Shown here: piece by piece, positions 1-4,239 of the stretch
How the letters are laid out: each line of letters starts with the position of its first letter
Numbering within the stretch: the stretch's first letter is position 1
Assembly: GCA_964540025.1 (NCBI GenBank)
Contig: CAZIKQ010000074.1
Coordinates: 1-6,236, forward strand
Length of the DNA stretch: 6,236 nt
Direction: 5' to 3'
DNA from: RGIG250 sp964540025
GTDB lineage: Bacteria; Bacillota; Negativicutes; Selenomonadales; Selenomonadaceae
Position numbers and translations under genes: made by a program
Notes under the pieces: model-generated
Told to the model about the DNA's origin: nothing
Databases searched by the model: none
What the model saw: only the letters and a program-made list of their open reading frames with translations

Positions 1-125
1 TGACCAATAAAAATCTGATCCACAATATTGTAGATTGAGCCGACAAGAGACGCCACAATACTTGGAACAGCAAAATTTTTCAACAGCTTTGAAATTTTTT
101 CACAGCCCAGCGGATTTTCAGTCAC
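1..125 (-). CDS. MATE family multidrug/metabolite efflux transporter, N-terminal fragment (runs off the left edge)
   Basis: Only the first 41 codons are inside the window. The translation begins (M)TENPLGCEKISKLLKNFAVP and continues SIVASLVGSIYNIVDQIFIG. This matches the start of MATE (multi antimicrobial extrusion) transporters: a short cytoplasmic lead, then the first membrane helix with the A-V/I-P-S-I and Y-N-I-V-D-Q-I-F-I-G signature. The family exports cationic drugs or metabolites in exchange for Na+ or H+. The start is taken as GTG at 125-123 because GGAGGAG lies 4 nt upstream at 136-130 and no ATG fits. It overlaps the end of the preceding marR-type gene by 8 bp, so the two are almost certainly co-transcribed and translationally coupled. 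The substrate cannot be inferred from this fragment. Confidence 0.85.
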   Translation of the reverse strand, partial: MTENPLGCEKISKLLKNFAVPSIVASLVGSIYNIVDQIFIG

Positions 126-567
126 TAAACTCCTCCAGCTTTCTTTCTATATGGAGTTCCGATGTGATATTTTTGCCCGCCTGTATCAGGAAATCCGTAA
201 AAAGGCGCTGATCGGATTCGCTCATACCCTGCAATAAAAGAGTTTCCGTCTTTTCACATACCGTCTGTATCTCGTCAATTGCAGATAGCGCGCGCTCCGT
301 AGGATACAGCTTACACGTCCGCTTATCCTTATCATGCGGGGAACGTGTAATCATTCCCTGCTTTTCCAACGCCGCAACCGTCCGTACAATATTGCTCGGA
401 TGAACATAAAACATATCCATCAAGGAATCCTGTAATATGCCGGGCGAATGACAAATTTTGATCAGGAACATATGTTGGCTGCTATTGATCCCAAAGGGGG
501 CAAGCTGCTTATCCAAATAGATTTTGTAAAATCGGTCTGTTACCGAAAGCCATTTTAACAATCGCAT
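118..567 (-). CDS. MarR family winged helix-turn-helix transcriptional regulator
   Basis: This is a 149-residue protein, the usual MarR length. Residues about 1-25 form the N-terminal dimerisation helix. The helix-turn-helix covers about 45-70, with the recognition helix HPSNIVRTVAALEKQG. The wing at about 73-90 carries the family signature D-x-D-K-R-x-x-x-L-x-x-T (DKDKRTCKLYPT). The C-terminal half is the helical dimer arm. The start is ATG at 567 because AGGAGGAA ends 7 nt upstream and a TATAAT -10 box lies just above it. A longer reading from TTG at 621 would begin inside the -35 region. MarR proteins are dimeric repressors, often of the adjacent efflux gene, released by small phenolic or antibiotic ligands. 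Here the neighbour is a MATE transporter whose start overlaps this gene's stop, so local control of that transporter and of itself is likely. The inducer is unknown. Confidence 0.92.
   Translation of the reverse strand: MRLLKWLSVTDRFYKIYLDKQLAPFGINSSQHMFLIKICHSPGILQDSLMDMFYVHPSNIVRTVAALEKQGMITRSPHDKDKRTCKLYPTERALSAIDEIQTVCEKTETLLLQGMSESDQRLFTDFLIQAGKNITSELHIERKLEEFSD
130..136 (-). promoter_or_regulatory. ribosome binding site of the MATE gene
   Basis: GGAGGAG on the minus strand, inside the last codons of the marR-type gene, 4 nt before the GTG at 125. It decides the otherwise unclear non-ATG start. Confidence 0.6.
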
Positions 568-574
568 AGGTATA

Positions 575-582
575 TTCCTCCT
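575..582 (-). promoter_or_regulatory. ribosome binding site of the marR-type gene
   Basis: AGGAGGAA on the minus strand, 7 nt before ATG at 567. It selects this start over the TTG 54 bp further upstream. Confidence 0.75.
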
Positions 583-592
583 AACTGCAAGT

Positions 593-621
593 ATTATAGC
601 ACAATATGTGTGCGCACGCAA
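593..621 (-). promoter_or_regulatory. sigma-70-type promoter of the marR-MATE operon
   Basis: On the minus strand, TTGCGT (621-616), 17 nt, then a perfect TATAAT (598-593). The -35 box matches only in TTG. It lies just upstream of the ribosome site, giving a short leader. Inverted repeats overlap it (see the operator entry), which fits autoregulation. Confidence 0.6.
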
Positions 622-660
622 TTTTAAGAATGTGCAATATTACTATTGCGCGCTTCGCAA
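599..660. promoter_or_regulatory. candidate operator region of the MarR-type regulator (cluster of short inverted repeats)
   Basis: Three inverted repeats with clear arms are visible: GCACA-ATATG-TGTGC (599-613), GCAATA-TTAC-TATTGC (634-649) and TTGCG-CGCTT-CGCAA (646-660). There is also a perfect 8-bp palindrome GTGCGCAC (610-617). The first lies in the spacer of the marR promoter and the others just upstream of its -35 box. MarR dimers bind imperfect palindromes of about 16-20 bp in such places, so self-repression is plausible. Which repeat, if any, is bound cannot be told from sequence. Confidence 0.35.
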
Positions 661-710
661 GCACTGGTACCTCCGGTTCCCTGTGGGGCAGGATGCCGGC
701 CAGATGTGAC

Positions 711-750
711 GGAGAGGGCGCTCGCTTCTCCTTTAAGGCTCCCGCCAACC
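711..750 (+). repeat. probable decayed fragment of the window's dispersed repeat
   Basis: The 25 nt from 711 to 735 match the left end of the repeat copy at 6081-6105 in 19 positions without gaps. GGAGAGG and CTCCTTTA are both retained, with the same distance between them. To the right the similarity fades. I read this as an old, eroded copy; a chance match is possible because both blocks are purine/pyrimidine-rich. Confidence 0.35.
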
Positions 751-770
751 TGCTGGGGTCCTTAGACGAA

Positions 771-805
771 AGAAGCGACCGGGACGCTCTCTCCCAATCG
801 CTTCT
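771..805 (-). terminator. stem-loop after the aldo/keto reductase gene, possible weak terminator
   Basis: AGAAGCGA (771-778) and TCGCTTCT (798-805) form an 8-bp stem. It is extended by GGGA/TCCC across a 2x2 internal loop and closed by a 7-nt loop. On the minus strand it follows the reductase stop codon by about 40 nt and ends in a short T run (TTCTTT) rather than a long U tract. It is therefore either an inefficient terminator or an end-protecting structure. Confidence 0.4.
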
Positions 806-844
806 TCCCAATCCCATTATTCAAGAAAACACCAGCGCCATTTT

Positions 845-1969
845 TTATTTATCGATTTGGCTTTCGGTAAATTCATCGGCCCGGTGACCCATGAGATGAA
901 TTTTGGCGTAATCCTTCTCAAAAGCCTGCAATTCATCGGTGGACATCCGGACCTTCATCGCCCCCAGGAATTCATCCAGATGTTTAATGCTGGTGGTTCC
1001 CGGAATGGGAACGATCCAGGGCTGCTCCGACAGCATCCAGACGAGAGCGAACTGAGCCGGGGTGACATTCTTCCGCTTCGCCCATTTCTCCACCAGCTCC
1101 ACGATCTGCATATTGTGCTTCAGAGCTTTCGGGGCGAACATGGGCAGGGTGGCCCGCCGGTCCGGCTTTTTGAACCGGTCGTGGGCTTTTATCGCCCCGG
1201 TCAGCAGAGCCCGGCCCAGGGGACAATAGGGAACGAGGCCGATCCCCAGCTCCTCGAGGGTGGAAAATATTTTTGTTTCCGGTTCCCGCCAAATCAGGGA
1301 ATATTCGCTTTGGACGGCGGCGACGGGGCAGACGGCATGAGCCCGCCGGATGGATTTCGCGCTGGCCTCCGATAAGCCGAAGTGCAAAACCTTTCCTTCC
1401 CGTATCAGGTCCTTAACGGTACCGGCAACCTCTTCCATGGGAATTTTCGGGTCGACCCGATGCTGATAAAGGAGATCGATATGGTCCGTCTGGAGCCGTT
1501 TCAGCGAGCCTTCAACAGCCCGCCTGATATGGCTGGGCTCGCTGTTCAGGGCGGTGGACTGGCCTTCCTCCACCCCGAAGCCAAACTTCGTGGCGATCTT
1601 CACCTTATCCCGAACGGGCTTCAGGGCCTTGCCCACCCAGGTCTCACTGGTATAGGGCCCATAAACCTCGGCTGTGTCAAAGAACGTCACCCCGGAGTCA
1701 TAAGCGTGGCGGATCATTTTGATCATATCGTCTTCCCGATATTTTCCGCCGTAATAACCCACCATGGGCAGACAACCGAGGCCGATGGCCGAAACGTTCA
1801 GCCCGCCTAAAAATCTTTTCTCAACATTCGTCATCCATCTTCTCGACGTGCCGCCGGGTTCCCCACTGGCTAAAACCTTCGTAAGCCCGGTAGAAGAAGC
1901 TGCCGCTAAAACAGCCAACCCCGATGCAGTTTGTAAAAATTTTCTGCGGTTCATAGTCCCGTCAAACAT
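845..1969 (-). CDS. aldo/keto reductase with a twin-arginine (Tat) signal peptide
   Basis: This is a 374-residue protein. Residues 7-13 read NRRKFLQ, a twin-arginine motif, followed by a hydrophobic stretch (about 16-30) and a likely signal peptidase site after VLA at 32-34. The remainder is a complete (alpha/beta)8 aldo/keto reductase. It begins KRFLGGLNVSAIGLGC, keeps the catalytic tetrad Asp98, Tyr103 (DTAEVYG), Lys128 (ATKFG) and His170 (LLYQH), and has the NADP(H)-binding region around Y248-G258 and P321-G324 (PIPG). Such enzymes reduce carbonyl compounds with NAD(P)H. The substrate is not predictable. ATG at 1969 is chosen because AGGGAGG stands 9 nt before it; ATG at 1954 has no good site. 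The gene follows tatA and tatC on the same strand, 92 bp after tatC, so the enzyme is probably exported folded with its cofactor to the outer face of the membrane or the periplasm. Export of a nicotinamide-dependent enzyme is unusual, so the physiological electron donor is an open question. Confidence 0.93.
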   Translation of the reverse strand: MFDGTMNRRKFLQTASGLAVLAAASSTGLTKVLASGEPGGTSRRWMTNVEKRFLGGLNVSAIGLGCLPMVGYYGGKYREDDMIKMIRHAYDSGVTFFDTAEVYGPYTSETWVGKALKPVRDKVKIATKFGFGVEEGQSTALNSEPSHIRRAVEGSLKRLQTDHIDLLYQHRVDPKIPMEEVAGTVKDLIREGKVLHFGLSEASAKSIRRAHAVCPVAAVQSEYSLIWREPETKIFSTLEELGIGLVPYCPLGRALLTGAIKAHDRFKKPDRRATLPMFAPKALKHNMQIVELVEKWAKRKNVTPAQFALVWMLSEQPWIVPIPGTTSIKHLDEFLGAMKVRMSTDELQAFEKDYAKIHLMGHRADEFTESQIDK

Positions 1970-2019
1970 AGTACAACGCCTCCCTGAACGTAATTTGTAT
2001 AAATTATATTAAGATTCAT
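1951..2019 (-). CDS. possible 22-residue leader ORF overlapping the start of the aldo/keto reductase
   Basis: On the minus strand an ATG at 2019 is preceded by AAAGGAG with a 4-nt spacer. It opens a frame of 22 codons (MNLNIIYTNYV, then QGGVVLCLTGL) ending in TGA at 1953-1951. The frame passes through the reductase ribosome site and overlaps the reductase start in another phase by 19 bp. It could be a coupling or attenuation leader peptide, or chance. No similarity to a known leader peptide is recognised. The ribosome site is the main support. Confidence 0.25.
   Translation of the reverse strand: MNLNIIYTNYVQGGVVLCLTGL
1979..1985 (-). promoter_or_regulatory. ribosome binding site of the aldo/keto reductase
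   Basis: AGGGAGG on the minus strand, 9 nt before ATG at 1969. It fixes the start of the Tat signal peptide five residues ahead of the MNRRKF methionine. Confidence 0.7.
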
Positions 2020-2029
2020 ATTGCTCCTT

Positions 2030-2046
2030 TGAGTTATAATAACTCA
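2030..2046. promoter_or_regulatory. 17-bp palindrome between tatC and the reductase gene
   Basis: TGAGTTAT-A-ATAACTCA has perfect 8-bp arms around one central base. It lies directly upstream of the ribosome site of the possible leader ORF. The single-base centre makes it a poor RNA hairpin and a better DNA site for a dimeric regulator, which would give the reductase gene control separate from tatAC. A TATAAT lies downstream at 2008-2003 on the minus strand, but no good -35 box accompanies it. Confidence 0.4.
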
Positions 2047-2054
2047 CTCGAAGT

Positions 2055-2066
2055 CTCCCCTTTAGG
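2055..2066 (-). repeat. 12-bp fragment identical to the dispersed repeat, spanning the tatC stop codon
   Basis: On the minus strand CCTAAAGGGGAG is identical to 3231-3242 in the repeat copy before the plus-strand genes. Similarity continues weakly on one side (ACTTCGAGTGAG against GTGCCCGACAGAGCGG). The TAA of tatC falls inside it. It may be the stump of a repeat insertion at the end of tatC. A 12-bp match alone is weak evidence. Confidence 0.3.
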
Positions 2067-2796
2067 TGATAGCCTTTCCCTCTTTATCTACCCTCCTTTT
2101 AGAAAACCTTAATCCCAACTCAAACAGCGCATACGTTGGAACGAACAGCATGACCTGGCTCACGACATCCGGGGGCGTCAGCACTGCCGCCAAAACCAGC
2201 AAAAGCACGACAATGTACGGACGCTTATCGGCGATTGTTTCGTAATCTATAAACCCTGATTTAATCAGCGCGTGGGTAATCAGCGGCATTTGGGCCATCA
2301 GTCCAAACACCACAGCCAGCCAAAGGGACAATTCTATCACGTTAGAAATCCCAAACACCGCCTGCATCTGCCCGGTTGAAAAACTCATGCCGAAATTTAT
2401 TATCAGGGGAAGCATCACAAACAGACAGAATAACACGCCGCAGACAAATAATCCGCTTGATAACAGGACAATGGATTTTATAAACTTTCTTTCGCTGTCA
2501 TAAAGGGCCGGTAAAATAAAATCCCACAATTTCCTGGCGATGTAAGGGAAGCACACCACCAAGGCCATGACCAGCGCAATTTTCATCTGAAGAATAAAAA
2601 CCTCGGCGGGTGAAAAATAACTAAAGGTTATATTATTGTCCCCTGTTAAGATTTTTATTAAGTAGTCTAAAACTTCCGGTGAAAAATAGAACGCGAATGG
2701 CAACGCAGCGCCGATAGAGATAAAACATTTCAAAAGGGTTTCTCTAAGGGCTTCCAGGTGGGAAATTAAATTTTCATTGTTCTGATAATTTTCCAT
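2062..2796 (-). CDS. tatC: Sec-independent protein translocase TatC
   Basis: This 244-residue polytopic protein is the normal TatC length. It opens with the family signature HLEALRETLL (residues 13-22) and has six hydrophobic segments at roughly 23-50, 66-88, 106-135, 152-175, 193-206 and 210-228. Conserved blocks are FSPAEVF in the first periplasmic loop, FILPALYDSERK (93-104; Glu102 matches the conserved Glu of the first cytoplasmic loop that contacts the signal peptide), DKRPYIVV and LTPPDVVSQ. TatC is the receptor for twin-arginine signal peptides in the cytoplasmic membrane and recruits TatA to form the pore. ATG at 2796 lies 11 bp after the tatA stop. Its own ribosome site is weak, which suggests translational coupling to tatA. 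A likely Tat substrate gene follows directly. Confidence 0.96.
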   Translation of the reverse strand: MENYQNNENLISHLEALRETLLKCFISIGAALPFAFYFSPEVLDYLIKILTGDNNITFSYFSPAEVFILQMKIALVMALVVCFPYIARKLWDFILPALYDSERKFIKSIVLLSSGLFVCGVLFCLFVMLPLIINFGMSFSTGQMQAVFGISNVIELSLWLAVVFGLMAQMPLITHALIKSGFIDYETIADKRPYIVVLLLVLAAVLTPPDVVSQVMLFVPTYALFELGLRFSKRRVDKEGKAIT

Positions 2797-2807
2797 CGTT
2801 ATGCCTG

Positions 2808-3032
2808 CTATCTGTTTACAACGCCCTTCACCTGATATTCAACCGGCTGCTCCACCACGTCCTCTATGGATTCTTTCAGCTCGTCGGTTTCCTTTTTTAT
2901 GACATCCTTTGCCTTTCTGAACTCGTAAGAAGCCCGGCCGAAAGCTCTGGCCAGCTCAGGGATCCGTTTGCCGCCGAAGAGCAAAAGCATCACCGCCAGT
3001 ATCAATGTGATTTCCGTTATGCCTAAAGACAT
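2808..3032 (-). CDS. tatA: Sec-independent protein translocase TatA/TatE family subunit
   Basis: This 74-residue protein has the TatA layout. One N-terminal membrane helix covers about residues 5-20 and ends in the invariant F-G (19-20). A hinge and the amphipathic helix KRIPELARAFGRASYEFRKA follow, then a charged tail rich in Glu and Lys. TatA oligomers form the passage through which TatC-bound folded proteins cross the membrane. ATG at 3032 has AGGAGAGG at 3045-3038, whereas the in-frame ATG at 3110 has no site and would add an unrelated 26-residue head. No tatB is present in the window, as in minimal TatAC systems where one protein does both jobs. Glu7 in the membrane segment recalls the TatB position more than the Gln of E. 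coli TatA. Gly21 replaces the frequent Pro after F-G. Confidence 0.94.
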   Translation of the reverse strand: MSLGITEITLILAVMLLLFGGKRIPELARAFGRASYEFRKAKDVIKKETDELKESIEDVVEQPVEYQVKGVVNR

Positions 3033-3037
3033 AGTAT

Positions 3038-3045
3038 CCTCTCCT
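3038..3045 (-). promoter_or_regulatory. ribosome binding site of tatA
   Basis: AGGAGAGG on the minus strand, 5 nt before ATG at 3032 (8 nt from its AGGAG part). It rules in this start over the upstream ATG at 3110. Confidence 0.7.
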
Positions 3046-3145
3046 TTTTCTTCTGTTGAAAATCCGCCATCTACGGGAAATGAAATGGCAGAACCCTTGA
3101 ATGTTTTCATGAAGAAATTCCCGGGAAAATTTCTTTCTTGACTGC

Positions 3146-3174
3146 ATTATAATCAACGGGTGCCAAAAGATAAA
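3146..3174 (-). promoter_or_regulatory. probable promoter of the tatA-tatC-reductase operon
   Basis: A perfect TATAAT on the minus strand (3151-3146) with a poor -35 candidate TTTATC (3174-3169) at 17 nt. It would give a leader of about 105 nt before tatA. That leader contains the imperfect inverted repeat AAGAAATTCCC / GGGAA-aa-TTTCTT at 3112-3135. Confidence 0.45.
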
Positions 3175-3445
3175 ATGCTTATATTAGATGGTCTGTCATG
3201 CCTGAAATAAATAGCCGCCCCCAAGCCTCGCCTAAAGGGGAGGTGCCCGACAGAGCGGAAGGGTGACAAGACCAGCCGAGCAATCATTTATTCACCCCCC
3301 AGTCGGCTGCGCCGCCAGCCCCCCTGAATGAGGCCAATCAGACGTAGCATGGGTTGCCCTTTTATCTATTAAGTGCGCCCGGACGGCTGGCGGGAATCTG
3401 CTGGCCTGCATTTAGCGCCGATTCTGAAAAATCTTTCATAATTTA
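3175..3445. other. gene-free stretch between the divergent tat and cstA operons
   Basis: Apart from the dispersed repeat copy at 3225-3322, I see no open frame with a ribosome site, no tRNA-like fold and no terminator here. The right part (3323-3445) is unremarkable mixed-composition sequence leading into the plus-strand promoter. Confidence 0.5.
3225..3322 (+). repeat. dispersed structured repeat, copy 1
   Basis: This copy aligns along its length with copy 2 at 6094-6194. Shared blocks in the same order are GCCTC-CCT, AGGGGAGGTGCC, GCGGA-GGGTGA, CACCCC and AGTC-GCT-CGC. It can fold into three stems: CCTCGCC/GGGGAGG around TAAA with one mismatch, GGGTGA (3261-3266) with TCACCC (3292-3297) enclosing a variable middle, and CGGC-TGC-GCCG (3304-3314). 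The shared stems with a divergent centre suggest a small non-coding interspersed element of the MITE/REP class. It contains no ORF. It sits between two divergent operons, so it should not interrupt either. Confidence 0.7.
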
Positions 3446-3474
3446 TTGAAAAACCATTATTGCCGCTGTATAAT
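3446..3474 (+). promoter_or_regulatory. strong sigma-70-type promoter of the plus-strand operon
   Basis: TTGAAA (3446-3451), exactly 17 nt, then a perfect TATAAT (3469-3474). Transcription would begin near 3481, about 18 nt before ATG at 3499. This shows that the upstream in-frame TTG at 3460, which lies inside the promoter spacer, is not the start. Confidence 0.8.
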
Positions 3475-3486
3475 GTCCCTTACAAC

Positions 3487-3491
3487 GAGGT
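3487..3491 (+). promoter_or_regulatory. ribosome binding site of the unknown 222-residue protein
   Basis: GAGGT, 7 nt before ATG at 3499. Together with the promoter position it decides the start. Confidence 0.55.
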
Positions 3492-3498
3492 AGCGCTG

Positions 3499-4167
3499 AT
3501 GGAACCACAAGCTCCGGCGGTTAGCCCGCCTTTGTATAATATTATTTCCCGTCTCGTCGACGGCTACGGCCGGTGGTATGATTTCGACCGGGATCCGGCG
3601 GAATGCCTTGAGCGGCTGTCAGAAAAAATTAAGGGGCAGGATTCGACGATCCCCGCTGATGCTCCTCCCGGGGCCGGAAAGCTGTCCCCGGCCCCGATTA
3701 TTTCGGCGGCCCTTCACGAGGAGCAGGGAGCCTATCTCCTGACCCGGAAGGCCACCATGTGGGAAAGCCACAGCCACGAATTCGTCTATTTTTTTCTGCT
3801 GCGGTCGGGCGTTCCCCTCACGAAAGAGCTGTTTTCAGAAATTTCCGATACCGCCGTCAGTCTGGGCCGGGAGCGGGTTCATCCGGACGCCAATCACCTC
3901 CGCACGGACGTCACCTGTCTCATTGTGGCGGATGGTGCTGATGATCCGGGGCTGGCCGCCCTGAAAAAATGGTCGTACCGGGAGAATTTCAAAATGTCCC
4001 TCTACGGCTGGCTGGACGGGCGGGCGGCCCTCGTTACCCCCCGGTCCATCATCACCGGTAAAGGCGGCGGGCGGCTGGAGGACTTTTTGGAGAGCCTCCT
4101 GTATCCTGACCGGTACCGGGCCAGGAACCGGGGCTGGCGGGGCTGGCTGCGGCGAATCTTTCGCTGA
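3499..4167 (+). CDS. uncharacterised 222-residue cytoplasmic protein, first gene of the cstA operon
   Basis: I do not recognise this protein with confidence. It has no signal peptide and no membrane helix. Residues about 12-45 (LYNIISRLVDGYGRWYDF...) look helical. A linker rich in Pro, Ala and Gly follows at about 50-66. A mixed alpha/beta domain then covers about 68-200, with notable segments AYLLTRKATMWESHSHEFVYFF (78-99), GRERVHPDANHLRTDVTCLIVAD (123-145), SYRENFKMSLYGWLDGRAALV (159-179) and ITGKGGGRLEDFL (185-197). The tail 204-222 is strongly basic and aromatic (RYRARNRGWRGWLRRIFR), which could bind membrane or nucleic acid. From memory, small uncharacterised proteins with a similar order of segments (a K-A-x-x-W strand, a late D/S-Y-K/R-F-G/L-x-G-W segment) occur in other anaerobes, but I cannot verify a family. 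It has its own good promoter, and cstA follows 72 bp downstream on the same strand, so co-expression with that transporter is likely. Confidence 0.8.
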   Translation: MEPQAPAVSPPLYNIISRLVDGYGRWYDFDRDPAECLERLSEKIKGQDSTIPADAPPGAGKLSPAPIISAALHEEQGAYLLTRKATMWESHSHEFVYFFLLRSGVPLTKELFSEISDTAVSLGRERVHPDANHLRTDVTCLIVADGADDPGLAALKKWSYRENFKMSLYGWLDGRAALVTPRSIITGKGGGRLEDFLESLLYPDRYRARNRGWRGWLRRIFR

Positions 4168-4186
4168 CCCGGCGGCTTAAAACGGG

Positions 4187-4203
4187 ATGTAAACGCTTTA
4201 CAT
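4187..4203. promoter_or_regulatory. cre/LacI-family-like operator palindrome before cstA
   Basis: ATGTAAA-CGC-TTTACAT has perfect 7-bp arms around CGC, in the 72-bp gap before cstA. It closely resembles CcpA cre sites (TGWAANCGNTNWCA) and other LacI-family operators with a central CG, but is one base longer than the 14-bp consensus. The TTTACA half (4197-4202) could serve as a -35 box, but no good -10 box follows. Its position suggests carbon-source control of cstA, possibly as a roadblock within the operon. Confidence 0.5.
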
Positions 4204-4239
4204 ACATCATCATTTACCAAGAAAGGAAGTTTTTTCAGC

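Noticed and set aside
568..621. Longer marR reading from TTG at 621
   Set aside because: The TTG overlaps the -35 box and lies upstream of the predicted transcription start. A strong ribosome site serves ATG at 567.
661..700. T-box-like TGGTACC and other riboswitch resemblances in 661-760
   Set aside because: The rest of the T-box consensus, specifier loop and terminator are missing, and no plus-strand gene follows. Comparison by eye with cobalamin, TPP, FMN, SAM and glycine riboswitch cores gave no match.
606..887. Open frames on both strands of the 606-887 intergenic stretch
   Set aside because: They have no ribosome site and no recognisable domain. One runs through the marR promoter and into the 3' end of the reductase gene. 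They are better explained by G+C-rich non-coding sequence with repeat remnants.
1832..1834. Internal start at Met46 of the reductase giving a cytosolic form
   Set aside because: Only a weak GAGAAG lies near it, and the upstream start with AGGGAGG is far better. It is noted only as the possible ancestral start.
857..2012. Plus-strand and alternative minus-strand open frames across the reductase gene
   Set aside because: They are shadows of the G+C-rich reductase gene without ribosome sites or domains.
3033..3110. Longer tatA reading from ATG at 3110
   Set aside because: It has no ribosome site and would put a 26-residue hydrophilic head before the N-terminal membrane helix, which TatA proteins lack.
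3460..3498. Longer reading of the unknown protein from TTG at 3460
   Set aside because: The TTG lies between the -35 and -10 boxes of a consensus promoter, so it would not be in the mRNA.
4187..4203. Reading the palindrome before cstA as a CRP/FNR or NtcA site
   Set aside because: The spacing of the half sites is one base short for TGTGA-N6-TCACA and for GTA-N8-TAC, and the arms do not match those consensuses.
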